Below are positions 8,224-16,528 of a stretch of 64,000 nucleotides of DNA, one piece after another. The notes beneath the pieces were generated by a model. The model did no database searches and had not been told where the DNA came from. It saw only the letters and a program-made list of their open reading frames with translations. This stretch comes from Amnibacterium sp. CER49 (lineage in GTDB: Bacteria > Actinomycetota > Actinomycetes > Actinomycetales > Microbacteriaceae). Position 1 is the stretch's first letter. Each line of letters opens with the position of its first letter. A program made the translations under genes and the position numbers. The stretch is taken from contig NZ_JARVWQ010000002.1 in the NCBI RefSeq assembly GCF_029846255.1, positions 496,001-560,000 on the forward strand, read 5' to 3'.

Positions 8224-8259
8224 CGGCCCGGCCCTTCCGGATGCGGAAGGGCCGGGCCG
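8224..8259. terminator. Strong 16-bp hairpin after the fructose PTS gene
   Basis: A perfect 16-bp inverted repeat CGGCCCGGCCCTTCCG / CGGAAGGGCCGGGCCG with a GATG loop lies 13 bases beyond the stop of the minus-strand PTS gene and upstream of the NUDIX gene. It is the most stable hairpin of this part of the window and very likely terminates the PTS transcript. Confidence 0.82.
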
Positions 8260-8272
8260 GGGTGGAGCGGGG

Positions 8273-10339
8273 TCAAGCGACCTGCGCCACCGGCTGGGCG
8301 GACGCGGTGGCCGAGGGCTCCTCGACGGCCTGCCGCGCACCGGGCCGGACGAACCGCTTCAGCGCGATCAGCACGACGGCGGTGACGACCGCGCCGATCA
8401 CGATGGTGAGGAACCAGAGCAGGAACGACACGAGGAACGTCGGGCCGATCGCGAAGAACACGAAGATGCCGCCGTGCGGCGCGCGGCTCTGCAGGCCGAG
8501 CGCCATCGAGAGCGCGCCGGTCACGGCGCCGCCCACCATGCTCGAGGGGATGACGCGCAGCGGGTCGGCCGCGGCGAACGGGATGGCGCCCTCGGAGATG
8601 AAGGACGCGCCGAGCAGCCAGGCGGCGGCGCCGTTCTCCCGCTCGACCTCGCTGAAGCCGCGGCGGTAGAGCACGGTGGACGCGAGCGCCATCGCGATCG
8701 GGGGCACCATGCCGGCGGCCATGACCGCGGCCATGATGCGGAAGCTGCCCGTGCCGCCCGCCGCGAGACCGGTGGTGGCGAAGACGTAGGCCGTCTTGTT
8801 CACGGGGCCGCCGAGGTCGAAGCACATCATGAGGCCGAGGACGATGCCGAGCAGGATCGCGCCGGCGCCGTTCAGGCCGTTCAGCCAGGCGGTGAGGCCC
8901 TTCGTGATCGCCGCGATGGGACCGCCGAGCACGAGGATCATGAGGCCGGAGCTGATGATCGACGCGAGCAGCGGGATGATGACGACCGGCATCAGGCCGC
9001 GCAGCCAGCGCGGCACCGCGGGGCGCCCGATCAGCAGCGCGGCGTACCCGGCGAGGAAGCCGCCGACGATGCCGCCGAGGAAGCCCGCCCCGAGGAACCC
9101 GGAGACCGCGCCGGCGACGAAGCCGGGGGCGATGCCCGGCCGGTCGGCGATCGCGTAGGCGATGTAGCCGGCGAGCGCGGGGACGAGGAAGCCGAAGCTC
9201 AGGCCACCGATCTGGAACAGCACCGCGCCCAGGTAGTAGAGGAGGCCCTGCGGCGGCAGGTGGAAGAGGGTGTAGTTCGTGAGCGTCGTCACGGCGTTGT
9301 TCGCCGCTGCGCCCTTCGGCGTGAGGGCGATGCCGTAGCCCGCGAACAGGAAGCCGAGGGCGATGAGCAGGCCGCCCGCGGCGACGAACGAGATCATGTA
9401 GCTGACGCCGGTGAGCAGCACCCGCTTGATCGTCGCGCCGACGCTCTCACCCGCGCGCGGGCCGGTGGAGGTGCCGCCCGCGGCGGAGCCGGCGCCCTGC
9501 ACGCGCGGGGCGTTCGGGTCGGACGCCGCGGCGATCGCCTCGCGGATCATGTCGTCCGGGTGGTCGATGCCGCGCTTCACCGGCGCCTGCACGACGGGCT
9601 TGCCGGCGAACCGGCCGCGGTCGCGCACGTCGACGTCGTTCGCGAAGATCACCGCGCCGGCACGCTCGATGAGCGCCGGGTCGAGCGGGGTCGAGCCCGC
9701 GGAGCCCTGCGTCTCGATGTGCAGCTCGACCCCGAGCTTCTTCGCCGCGTTGGTGAGGGCGTCGGCCGCCATGTAGGTGTGGGCGATGCCGGTGGCGCAG
9801 GACGTGATGCCGACGAGCAGCGGCCCGCCGCCGCTCGCCGCCGGCGCGCTCGACGCGGCACGGTTCTCCGCCGCGGCCTGCGCGGGCTCGTCCGCGGTCG
9901 CCCGCTCGACGAGCTCGACGATGCGCTCGGGCGTCGGGGCGGAGCGGAGCTCGGCGACGAAGGACTCGTCGATGAGCGAGCGGGCGAGCTTCGCGAGCAG
10001 CGCGAGGTGCAGCTGGCCGGCGCCGTCGGGGGCGGCGATGAAGAACACGATGTCGGCGGGCCCGTCGAAGGCGCCGAAGTCGACGCCGGGCTGCAGGCGC
10101 GCCATCGCGAGCGTCGGCTCGAGCACCGCCTTCGAGCGGCAGTGCGGGATGGCGATGCCGCCCGGCACGCCCGTGTCCGTCTTCTGCTCGCGTGCCCACG
10201 CGTCGGCGTAGAGGCCGTCGACCTCGGTGGCGCGGCCGGCGGCGACGACCCGCTCGGCGAGCGCGCGGATCACCCCCTGCCGGTCGGTGCCGAGGTCGGC
10301 GTCGAGCAGGACGAGGTCCCGCGTGATGAGGGCTGGCAT
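8273..10339 (-). CDS. fruA: Fructose-specific PTS transporter, fused EIIA-EIIB-EIIC
   Basis: A 688-residue inner-membrane permease that imports fructose as fructose 1-phosphate, taking phosphate from HPr. Domain order: EIIA (1-150, phosphohistidine His66 in GIAIPHC), EIIB (about 170-270, phosphocysteine in VGITSCATGIAHTYMAADAL) and EIIC (about 300-665, many hydrophobic segments such as VSYMISFVAAGGLLIALGF). ATG 10339 is preceded by GAAGGAG. It lies downstream of the DeoR repressor. The usual partner genes fruK (1-phosphofructokinase) and ptsH are absent on both sides, so these must lie elsewhere. Likely induced when the repressor binds fructose 1-phosphate. Confidence 0.94.
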   Translation of the reverse strand: MPALITRDLVLLDADLGTDRQGVIRALAERVVAAGRATEVDGLYADAWAREQKTDTGVPGGIAIPHCRSKAVLEPTLAMARLQPGVDFGAFDGPADIVFFIAAPDGAGQLHLALLAKLARSLIDESFVAELRSAPTPERIVELVERATADEPAQAAAENRAASSAPAASGGGPLLVGITSCATGIAHTYMAADALTNAAKKLGVELHIETQGSAGSTPLDPALIERAGAVIFANDVDVRDRGRFAGKPVVQAPVKRGIDHPDDMIREAIAAASDPNAPRVQGAGSAAGGTSTGPRAGESVGATIKRVLLTGVSYMISFVAAGGLLIALGFLFAGYGIALTPKGAAANNAVTTLTNYTLFHLPPQGLLYYLGAVLFQIGGLSFGFLVPALAGYIAYAIADRPGIAPGFVAGAVSGFLGAGFLGGIVGGFLAGYAALLIGRPAVPRWLRGLMPVVIIPLLASIISSGLMILVLGGPIAAITKGLTAWLNGLNGAGAILLGIVLGLMMCFDLGGPVNKTAYVFATTGLAAGGTGSFRIMAAVMAAGMVPPIAMALASTVLYRRGFSEVERENGAAAWLLGASFISEGAIPFAAADPLRVIPSSMVGGAVTGALSMALGLQSRAPHGGIFVFFAIGPTFLVSFLLWFLTIVIGAVVTAVVLIALKRFVRPGARQAVEEPSATASAQPVAQVA

Positions 10340-10406
10340 GGCGCTCCTTCAGGGATGAGGGGGTCGACGGGAGGGAGGACGGTCGGAGGAGGGAGGGGGA
10401 AACCGG

Positions 10407-11186
10407 TCAGGCGACGACGACCTCGACGTCCGCTGCGGCGAGCGCGGCGGCGAGGTCCCCGTCGGGGGCGCGGTCGGTGACGAGGGTGTCGATGTCGGCG
10501 AGCTCGGCGAAGCGCATGAACGACTCCTCGCCGTGCTTCGAGGAGTCGACGAGCGCGATGGTGCGGCGGGCCGAGCGGACCATCGCGGCCTTCACGGCGG
10601 CCTCGCGCTCGTCGGGGGTGGAGAGGCCGAACGAGGCGGACAGGCCGTTCGCGCCGACGAAGGCGAGGTCGGGCCGCAGACGGGCGAAGCCCTCGACGGT
10701 GGCGGCGCCGACGGCGGCGCTCGTGGTGGGGCGGACGACGCCGCCGATCGCGTGGACGGCGAGCGCGCGGTTGTCCTGCAGCCGCAGCACGAGCGGCATC
10801 GCGTTCGTGACGACGTCGAGCGTCGTCCCGCCCTCGGGGCTCCAGTCGGCGAGGAGGTCGGCGAGCGCGCCGGTCGTGGATCCGGCGTCGAGCGCGACGG
10901 AGGCGGGCACCGTGCGCGGCACGAGGGCGAGCGCAGCACGGGCGATGGCGCGCTTCGCGGCGCTGTTGCGCTCCGTGCGCTCCTGCAGCCCGAGCTCGAA
11001 GCCGCTGCCGGCCCGGACGGCGCCCCCGTGCACCCGGCGCAGCACCCCGGCGCCCTCGAGCAGGTCGAGGTCCCGCCGGATGGTCTCGCCGGTCACGTCG
11101 AGCGAGCGCGCGAGCGAGGCGACCGAGACGCGCCCCGCCGCGTCGAGCTGCTCGAGGATCCGGTGGTGCCGCTCCGTCGCGTACAT
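10407..11186 (-). CDS. fruR: DeoR/GlpR-family repressor of the fructose operon
   Basis: A 259-residue DeoR-type regulator. The N-terminal helix-turn-helix (about 6-58) contains RVSVASLARSLDVTGETIRR; the C-terminal sugar-phosphate sensor of the DeoRC type has the GSTTGALADLL and ANGLSASFGLSTPDE motifs. It sits first in the transcript with the fructose PTS 67 bases downstream, the arrangement seen for FruR in other actinobacteria, where fructose 1-phosphate is the inducer. The assignment to fructose rests on this adjacency. The start is ATG at 11186. Confidence 0.86.
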   Translation of the reverse strand: MYATERHHRILEQLDAAGRVSVASLARSLDVTGETIRRDLDLLEGAGVLRRVHGGAVRAGSGFELGLQERTERNSAAKRAIARAALALVPRTVPASVALDAGSTTGALADLLADWSPEGGTTLDVVTNAMPLVLRLQDNRALAVHAIGGVVRPTTSAAVGAATVEGFARLRPDLAFVGANGLSASFGLSTPDEREAAVKAAMVRSARRTIALVDSSKHGEESFMRFAELADIDTLVTDRAPDGDLAAALAAADVEVVVA

Positions 11187-11234
11187 GTGCTGCCCCGCCC
11201 CCGGGCCGCAGTGCCCGGATCTGTGTTCGTGTGG

Positions 11235-11263
11235 AGGCTAGCCCAACAATCAACAGATGTGAA
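11235..11263 (-). promoter_or_regulatory. Candidate fruR promoter with DeoR-type operator
   Basis: Reading the minus strand, TTCACA (11258-11263) and TAGCCT (11235-11240) are separated by 17 bases, a reasonable housekeeping promoter. The spacer contains TGTTGATTGTTG (11244-11255), an A/T-rich tandem TGTTNNT word typical of DeoR-family operators and conspicuous in this GC-rich sequence. This suggests autoregulation of fruR-fruA. Confidence 0.5.
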
Positions 11264-11288
11264 GACCGAATCGGACTCAAACGAAGAA

Positions 11289-11322
11289 GAGCGCCGGACG
11301 CCGCTCGGGACGTCCGGCGCTC
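11289..11322 (-). terminator. Terminator of the SDR gene
   Basis: A perfect 12-bp stem GAGCGCCGGACG / CGTCCGGCGCTC with a 10-base loop is followed on the minus strand by TTCTTCGTTT, the closest thing to a U tract in the window. It lies 25 bases past the stop of the gene ending at 11347 and just upstream of the fruR promoter. Confidence 0.82.
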
Positions 11323-11346
11323 ACCGGAGGAGTGCGGTCGGACCCG

Positions 11347-12327
11347 CTAGCCGCGCTCCGCGAGGCGGTCGAAGGCCGCGTCCAGCTCGTCGTCGACCTG
11401 CTGCGCGTCCTCATGGGCGTCGAACCAGGCCAGGGTGCGCCGCGCGCCCTCGACGTACGGGATCGTCGTCGTGAACTCGGGCACGATGCGGCGCAGCTTC
11501 GTCGTGTCGAACACCATCGAGTGCGCCTTGTCGCCGACGAGGCCCGGTCCCTTGTCGGGCAGCTCGCGGGCGATCGTCTCGGACGCGACGTGCACGAGGG
11601 TCGGCTCCGCGCCCGCCGCGCGCCCGAGCCAGGTGTACACCTGGTCCCATGTCGGCGCGGAGTCGCCGGTGATCGTGTAGGCGTTGCCGACGGTCTCGGG
11701 GCGACCGAGCAGGCCGACGAAGCCCACGGCGAAGTCGTCGGTGTGCGTCAGGGTCCACTGGGTCGTGCCGTCCCCGTGCACGATCACCGGCTTGCCCTGC
11801 CGCATCCGTGCGATGTCGGTCCAGCCGCCGAGAGTCGGGAGCGTCGAGTCGTCGTAGGTGTGCGACGGCCGCACGATCGTCATCGGCAGGTCGTCGTCGC
11901 GGTAGGCGCGCATCAGCAGGTCCTCGCACGCGATCTTGTCGCGCGAGTACTGCCAGAACGGGTTCTTCAGCGGCGTCGACTCGGTGACGGGCACCGACGC
12001 CGGCGGCTTCTGGTACGCGGACGCGCTCGAGATGAAGACGTACTGGCCGGTGCGACCGCGGAAGCGGTCGAGGTCGGTCTGCACGTGCTCCGGGGTGAAC
12101 GCGAGGAACTGCGCGACGACGTCGAACTCGCGGTCGCCGAGCGCCGCGTCGACCGCGGCCGCGTCGCGCTGATCGGCGACGAGCGTCTCGACGCTGTCGG
12201 GCAGCGGTCGGTGGGTGGTGCGGCCGCGGTTCAGCACGGTGACCTCATGGCCGCGGGCGGCGGCCAGCCGCACGCTCGCGGAGCTGATGATCCCGGAGCC
12301 GCCGAGGAACAGGATGCGGAGGGGCAT
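11347..12327 (-). CDS. NAD-dependent epimerase/dehydratase (extended SDR)
   Basis: A 326-residue extended short-chain dehydrogenase. The N-terminal Rossmann motif is FLGGSGIISSASVRLA, a GxxGxxS variant typical of atypical SDRs similar to plant CSP41/isoflavone reductase-like enzymes. An Ser-(Tyr)-Lys type motif appears as SSASAYQKP with a later YSRDKIACEDLL. The substrate is probably a nucleotide sugar or a small carbonyl compound, but nothing nearby identifies it. It is divergent from the DapA-family gene across 183 bases and is followed by a clear terminator, so it is likely monocistronic. Confidence 0.8.
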   Translation of the reverse strand: MPLRILFLGGSGIISSASVRLAAARGHEVTVLNRGRTTHRPLPDSVETLVADQRDAAAVDAALGDREFDVVAQFLAFTPEHVQTDLDRFRGRTGQYVFISSASAYQKPPASVPVTESTPLKNPFWQYSRDKIACEDLLMRAYRDDDLPMTIVRPSHTYDDSTLPTLGGWTDIARMRQGKPVIVHGDGTTQWTLTHTDDFAVGFVGLLGRPETVGNAYTITGDSAPTWDQVYTWLGRAAGAEPTLVHVASETIARELPDKGPGLVGDKAHSMVFDTTKLRRIVPEFTTTIPYVEGARRTLAWFDAHEDAQQVDDELDAAFDRLAERG

Positions 12328-12510
12328 GGATCTCCTTGTCGTCGGCGCCGAGGCCCGCTCGGCGCGCCACCGCGAACGGCTCGGGCCGTCCCGTGGGCCG
12401 CCCTCGCCGAGCCCACACTACGAGCGCGCCCCCTCGCCCGCCTGGACGCCCGACGTGCGCTGCAGCGGGCCTCAATACGATCGAGGTCAGGCATCGACGA
12501 GGAGGCGCGC

Positions 12511-13437
12511 ATGGCCGGACGGACGCTCGACCTGGGCGGGGTGGTCGTCGCGACGACCCTGCCCTTCACCCCCGACGACGACGCCCCCGGTGGCCTCGCG
12601 GTCGACCACGAGCGGTACGCCGCGCACTGCTCCTGGCTCGTCGACAACGGCGTGCGGGGCGTCGGCCCGAACGGCTCGCTCGGCGAGTACTCGTCGCTCA
12701 CCGACGAGGAGCGCCGGCAGGTCGTGCGCACGGCGGTCGACGCGGTCGGCGACCGGGCGCTCGTCATCGCCGGGGTGCACGGCGTCGGCTGGCACCAGGC
12801 GAGGCGCTGGGCCGAGCTCGCCGCCGAGGACGGCGCCGACGGGGTGCTGCTGCTGCCGCCCACGCTGTACCGCGCGAACCGGCAGGAGGTGCTGACCCAC
12901 TACGCGAAGGTGGCCGAGGTCGGCCTGCCGATCATGATGTACAACAACCCGATCGACACGAAGGTCGACCTCGTGCCCGACCTCGTCGCCGAGCTCGCGG
13001 CGCTGCCCGAGGTCGTCGCCATCAAGGAGTTCTCCCTCGACGCCCGGCGGGTGCGCGAGATCCGCGAGCGGTGCGACATCGACGTCATCGCGGGCGCCGA
13101 CGACCTGCTGTTCGAGGCGCTCGTCTCCGGCGCCACCGGGTGGTTCGCCGGCTACCCGAACGCCTTCCCGCGCGAGGCGGTCCGGCTCTACGACCTGCTC
13201 ACCGCCGGGCGCATCGACGAGGGGCGTGCGCTCTTCACCGAGATGGCTCCGGTCTTCTCCTGGGACTCGAGGACGGAGTTCGTGCAGGCGATCAAGTACT
13301 CGATCGACGTCGCGGGCGAGAGCACCGGCGGCCCGACGAGGCCGCCGCGCGGGCCGCTCCCGGCCGAGCAGCAGGCGGTGATCCGCCGCGACACCGAGCG
13401 GGCGCTCGCCGCCGGCCGTGCACTGCTGCAGGCGTAG
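12511..13437 (+). CDS. DapA/NAL-family aldolase or deaminase
   Basis: A 308-residue TIM-barrel protein of the dihydrodipicolinate synthase/N-acetylneuraminate lyase family. Tyr144 in IMMYNNP and Schiff-base Lys172 in VVAIKEFS are both present, as is the GxxGE-type loop NGSLGEYSSL. It is three bases from a proline-racemase-family gene. This pairing is the hallmark of hydroxyproline catabolism, in which a DapA-family enzyme is 1-pyrroline-4-hydroxy-2-carboxylate deaminase. That role is inferred; the D-hydroxyproline dehydrogenase and alpha-ketoglutarate semialdehyde dehydrogenase are not in the window. The start ATG 12511 follows GAGGAGG. Confidence 0.88.
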   Translation: MAGRTLDLGGVVVATTLPFTPDDDAPGGLAVDHERYAAHCSWLVDNGVRGVGPNGSLGEYSSLTDEERRQVVRTAVDAVGDRALVIAGVHGVGWHQARRWAELAAEDGADGVLLLPPTLYRANRQEVLTHYAKVAEVGLPIMMYNNPIDTKVDLVPDLVAELAALPEVVAIKEFSLDARRVREIRERCDIDVIAGADDLLFEALVSGATGWFAGYPNAFPREAVRLYDLLTAGRIDEGRALFTEMAPVFSWDSRTEFVQAIKYSIDVAGESTGGPTRPPRGPLPAEQQAVIRRDTERALAAGRALLQA

Positions 13438-13440
13438 CCG

Positions 13441-14454
13441 GTGCGCGCCGCGCGGCTGATCAGCGCCGTCGACTCGCACACGGAGGGCATGCCGACCCGC
13501 GTCGTCACCGGCGGCGTCGCGCCCGTCCCCGGCGCGACCATGAACGAGCGACGCCGGTACTTCCAGGAGCACCTCGACGACCTGCGCCACTTCCTCATGG
13601 ACGAGCCGCGCGGCCACCCGGCGATGAGCGGCGCGATCCTGCAGCCGCCCACCCGGGCCGACTGCGACTGGGGCGTGCTCTACATCGAGGTGTCGGGCCT
13701 GCTGCCGATGTGCGGGCACGGCACGATCGGCGTCGCGACCGTGCTCGTCGAGACGGGGATGGTGCCGGTCGTCGAGCCGGTGACGACGATCAGGCTCGAC
13801 ACCCCCGCAGGCCTCGTCGTCGCCACCGTCGCCGTCCGCGACGGGCACGCCGACTCGGTCACGATCGAGAACGTGCCGAGCTACCCCGAGCGCCTCGACG
13901 CCCGCATCGACGTCCCGGGCCACGGCACCGTGCCCTACAGCCTCGCCTTCGGCGGCAACTTCTACGCGATGGTGGAGCTCGACGCGGTCGGCCTGCCGTT
14001 CGAGCGCGCCGCCGCCCGCCCGATCCTCGACGCGGGTCTCGCGATCATGCGGGCGATCAACGAGACGGACGCGCCGCACCACCCGGAGATCGCGGGGGTG
14101 GACGTCTGCCACCACGTCGAGTTCCTCGCGCCCGGCGCCGGCGCGCGGCACTCCCGCCACGCGATGGCCATCCATCCCGGCTGGTTCGACCGCTCCCCCT
14201 GCGGCACCGGCACCTCGGCGCGCATGGCCGAGCTCTGGGGACGCGGCGAGCTGCCGCTTCTCCAGGACTTCGTGAACGAGTCGTTCCTCGGCACGCGGTT
14301 CGTCGGCCGGCTCGTCCGCGAGACCACGGTCGCCGGGCGGCCGGCGGTCGTGCCGACGATCACGGGGCGGGCGTGGGTCACCGGCCGCGCCGACTACCTG
14401 CTCGACCCCACCGACCCGTTCCCGCACGGCTTCGTCTTCGAACCCGTGCCCTGA
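13441..14454 (+). CDS. Proline racemase family, probable 4-hydroxyproline 2-epimerase
   Basis: A 337-residue PLP-independent racemase with both catalytic cysteines: Cys91 in PMCGHGTIG and Cys254 in SPCGTGTSARMA. The two Cys act as acid/base pair for inversion at C-alpha; a Cys-to-Thr change at the second site would have indicated the dehydratase subtype, so this is a true racemase/epimerase. Proline and hydroxyproline are the family substrates; the adjoining DapA-family gene favours trans-4-hydroxyproline to cis-4-hydroxy-D-proline. The start is GTG 13441, three bases after the upstream stop. No regulator is adjacent. Confidence 0.9.
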   Translation: MRAARLISAVDSHTEGMPTRVVTGGVAPVPGATMNERRRYFQEHLDDLRHFLMDEPRGHPAMSGAILQPPTRADCDWGVLYIEVSGLLPMCGHGTIGVATVLVETGMVPVVEPVTTIRLDTPAGLVVATVAVRDGHADSVTIENVPSYPERLDARIDVPGHGTVPYSLAFGGNFYAMVELDAVGLPFERAAARPILDAGLAIMRAINETDAPHHPEIAGVDVCHHVEFLAPGAGARHSRHAMAIHPGWFDRSPCGTGTSARMAELWGRGELPLLQDFVNESFLGTRFVGRLVRETTVAGRPAVVPTITGRAWVTGRADYLLDPTDPFPHGFVFEPVP

Positions 14455-14524
14455 GCATCCGCCGGGTGCGGCGACACCCGGCGTGGCTATCGTGGCGCCG
14501 ACGGGATCGGTCGGAGGACGAACG

Positions 14525-15457
14525 ATGGTGAAGAAGAGCAAGAACAAGGCCGACGACACGGCCAGGGGCGCGAAGCGCGGCAAGGGCGCCGCGAAGCGCG
14601 GTGCGGCGGCGAGCGCGGGCGACGCGCTCCGCGACGCGGTCGCGCTGCTGACGGTGCCCACGCCCGGCGGCGGCGGCGCTCGGGCCAAGAAGGACCGCGG
14701 CAAGAAGGACGCCGGCAAGAAGGGCAAGAAGGCCCGGAAGGCCGAGGCGAAGGACCGGAAGCGGCAGGCGAAGGCCGAGAAGGCCGCGCGCAAGGCCCAG
14801 AAGGCCGAGGCACGGCAGGGCCGGCGGTCGCAGCAGGCCGGAGGGAAGCCCGCCGGCGACGCCGCCCGCCCGCAGCCGGACCAGGTCGAGGTGCTGAAGC
14901 TCGCGCTCCGCGACACCGAGGCGAAGCTCGTCGACGCGGAGCACCGCCTGCGGCAGGTGCAGCAGCAGCTCGACGACGAGCGCCGCGCGCTCGCCCTCGC
15001 GGCCGAGGAGCGCGCGGCCGAGCAGCGGGTCGACGCGGCGGTCGAGGCGACCGTCGCCGACGCCCTGCTCGGCGCCGAGCTCGCCGCTGCCGCCGCCCCG
15101 CAGGAGACCGTCGCCGACGTGGCCCGGGACGTCGCGGAGCGGCTCGACGACGCGACCGCGCAGGCCGAGGTGGCGGACCCCGAGGCGCCTCCCGTCGAGG
15201 CCGCCATCGATGCGGCCGCGGTCTTCACCCGGGACGAGCCCGCCCTGCCCGCGACGCCGTCGCCCGCGGGCGGCGGGACCGTGGACGCCGCCGCGGGCGA
15301 CCGGGCCTACACGCCGCCGCTCCCCCACGCGCCCCAGGACGGCCGGCCGAACGACTCGTGGACCCTCGTGCACCTCCGCCAGGAGGCGAAGCGACGGGGG
15401 CTCCAGGGCGTCTCGAACCTCCCGAAGCACGCGCTCGTCGAGCGGCTGAACGAGTAG
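14525..15457 (+). CDS. Lys/Ala-rich protein with C-terminal Rho_N/SAP-like domain
   Basis: A 310-residue protein of unknown function. Residues 1-115 are extremely Lys/Arg/Ala-rich (many KK, GKKG and KAEK words) and would bind nucleic acid or be disordered. Residues about 120-180 are predicted coiled coil (VLKLALRDTEAKLVDAEHRL). After a Pro/Ala linker, the last 35 residues (SWTLVHLRQEAKRRGLQGV to VERLNE) match the helix-loop-helix of Rho N-terminal/SAP-like domains. A DNA- or RNA-binding architectural role is inferred. ATG 14525 is chosen because GGAGGA precedes it by seven bases. Confidence 0.6.
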   Translation: MVKKSKNKADDTARGAKRGKGAAKRGAAASAGDALRDAVALLTVPTPGGGGARAKKDRGKKDAGKKGKKARKAEAKDRKRQAKAEKAARKAQKAEARQGRRSQQAGGKPAGDAARPQPDQVEVLKLALRDTEAKLVDAEHRLRQVQQQLDDERRALALAAEERAAEQRVDAAVEATVADALLGAELAAAAAPQETVADVARDVAERLDDATAQAEVADPEAPPVEAAIDAAAVFTRDEPALPATPSPAGGGTVDAAAGDRAYTPPLPHAPQDGRPNDSWTLVHLRQEAKRRGLQGVSNLPKHALVERLNE

Positions 15458-15515
15458 TCGGTCATCCGCCGTCACCTGCGGCGGCAGCGTGCCTCCGGCT
15501 CCTACCCTGGAGCGG

Positions 15516-16508
15516 ATGCGTCCCTCGTCCCTGCTCCCCGGCCCCGCCCGGACGGACCCGGCGATGCCGGGCGTCGCCGACTCGGTGCTCGACCTCATCG
15601 GCCGGACCCCGGTCGTCCGGCTCGGCGTGCTCGCACGCGCCGTCGCGCCGCAGGTGCTCGTGAAGCTCGAGGGCCGCAACCCCGGCGGCAGCGCGAAGGA
15701 CCGCCCCGCGCTCTCCATGATCCGCGCTGCCGAGGCCGCGGGCGACCTCGCACCCGGCGCGACGATCGTCGAGTCCACCTCCGGCAACACCGGCGTGGGC
15801 CTCGCGCTCGTCGGGCGTCTCACCGGGCACCCCGTGGTGCTCGTGCACGGCCCGAACATGTCCGCCGAGAAGCGGGCGACGGCCGCGCTCTACGGGGCCG
15901 AGCTCGTCGAGGCCGACTGGGACGCGGGCCCCGACGACCCCGACAACCCGCGGGCCGTCGCCGACCGCATCGCGGCCGAGCGCGGCGCCTGGCGCAGCCA
16001 CCAGTACGACAACCACGCGAACCCGTCGGCGCACTACCGCTCCACCGGTCCGGAGATCTGGGAGCAGACCGGCGGCCGGGTGACGCACCTCGTCGCCGGC
16101 ATCGGCACGGGCGGCACGATCTCGGGCACGGGGCGCTTCCTCAAGGAGGCGAGCGGCGGCGCGGTGCGCGTCATCGGCGCGAACCCCGAGGGCTCCACCT
16201 ACGGCGGCGGCGCGCCCGGGGAGATCCGCGTCGAGGGGGTCGGCACCCGCTGGCCGCGGAGCCACTGGCCCGCCAGCTTCGACGCCGGGGTGCCCGACGA
16301 GGTGCGGAGCGCTTCGGACGACGTCGTCTTCGAGACGGTGCGCCGGCTCGCCGCGGAGGAGGCGCTGCTGCTCGGCCCCTCCTCGGGCCTCGCGGTCGCC
16401 GTCGCGCTCGAGGTCGCCGCCGGGCTGACCGCCGACGACGTGGTCGTCGTCGTGTCGTCGGACGGCGGCGGGAACTACCTGTCCGAGGCGCTGGGAGGCC
16501 CACGATGA
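15516..16508 (+). CDS. PLP-dependent beta-family synthase, cysteine synthase-like
   Basis: A 330-residue fold-type II PLP enzyme. Lys61 in NPGGSAKDR is the internal aldimine; STSGNTGVGLA binds the substrate carboxylate; GIGTGGTISGTGRF binds the cofactor phosphate. It belongs with O-acetylserine sulfhydrylase and cystathionine beta-synthase, without the CBS regulatory domain. A canonical cysK linked to cysE lies at 45889-46824, so this second copy probably makes or uses another beta-substituted alanine. It is the first gene of an operon with a flavin monooxygenase and a divergent lyase homologue. ATG 15516 is preferred; 15564 is an alternative. Confidence 0.86.
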   Translation: MRPSSLLPGPARTDPAMPGVADSVLDLIGRTPVVRLGVLARAVAPQVLVKLEGRNPGGSAKDRPALSMIRAAEAAGDLAPGATIVESTSGNTGVGLALVGRLTGHPVVLVHGPNMSAEKRATAALYGAELVEADWDAGPDDPDNPRAVADRIAAERGAWRSHQYDNHANPSAHYRSTGPEIWEQTGGRVTHLVAGIGTGGTISGTGRFLKEASGGAVRVIGANPEGSTYGGGAPGEIRVEGVGTRWPRSHWPASFDAGVPDEVRSASDDVVFETVRRLAAEEALLLGPSSGLAVAVALEVAAGLTADDVVVVVSSDGGGNYLSEALGGPR

Positions 16509-16528
16509 CCCTGCGAGGCGAACGATGA
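16505..16528 (+). CDS. Seven-codon minicistron coupling two operon genes
   Basis: ATG at 16505 overlaps the TGA of the upstream synthase (ATGA), runs seven codons (MTLRGER), and its TGA overlaps the ATG of the monooxygenase (ATGA). The 14 bases at 16502-16515 are repeated with one change at 16522-16535, so it looks like a tandem duplication of the downstream start region. Whether the peptide is made is unknown; the geometry would pass ribosomes from one gene to the next. Confidence 0.35.
   Translation: MTLRGER

Noticed and set aside
7772-10480. Long plus-strand frame across the fructose PTS gene
   Set aside because: It is an antisense shadow: the translation is low-complexity Arg/Asp/Glu-rich, whereas the minus strand encodes an intact PTS permease with phosphorylation sites.
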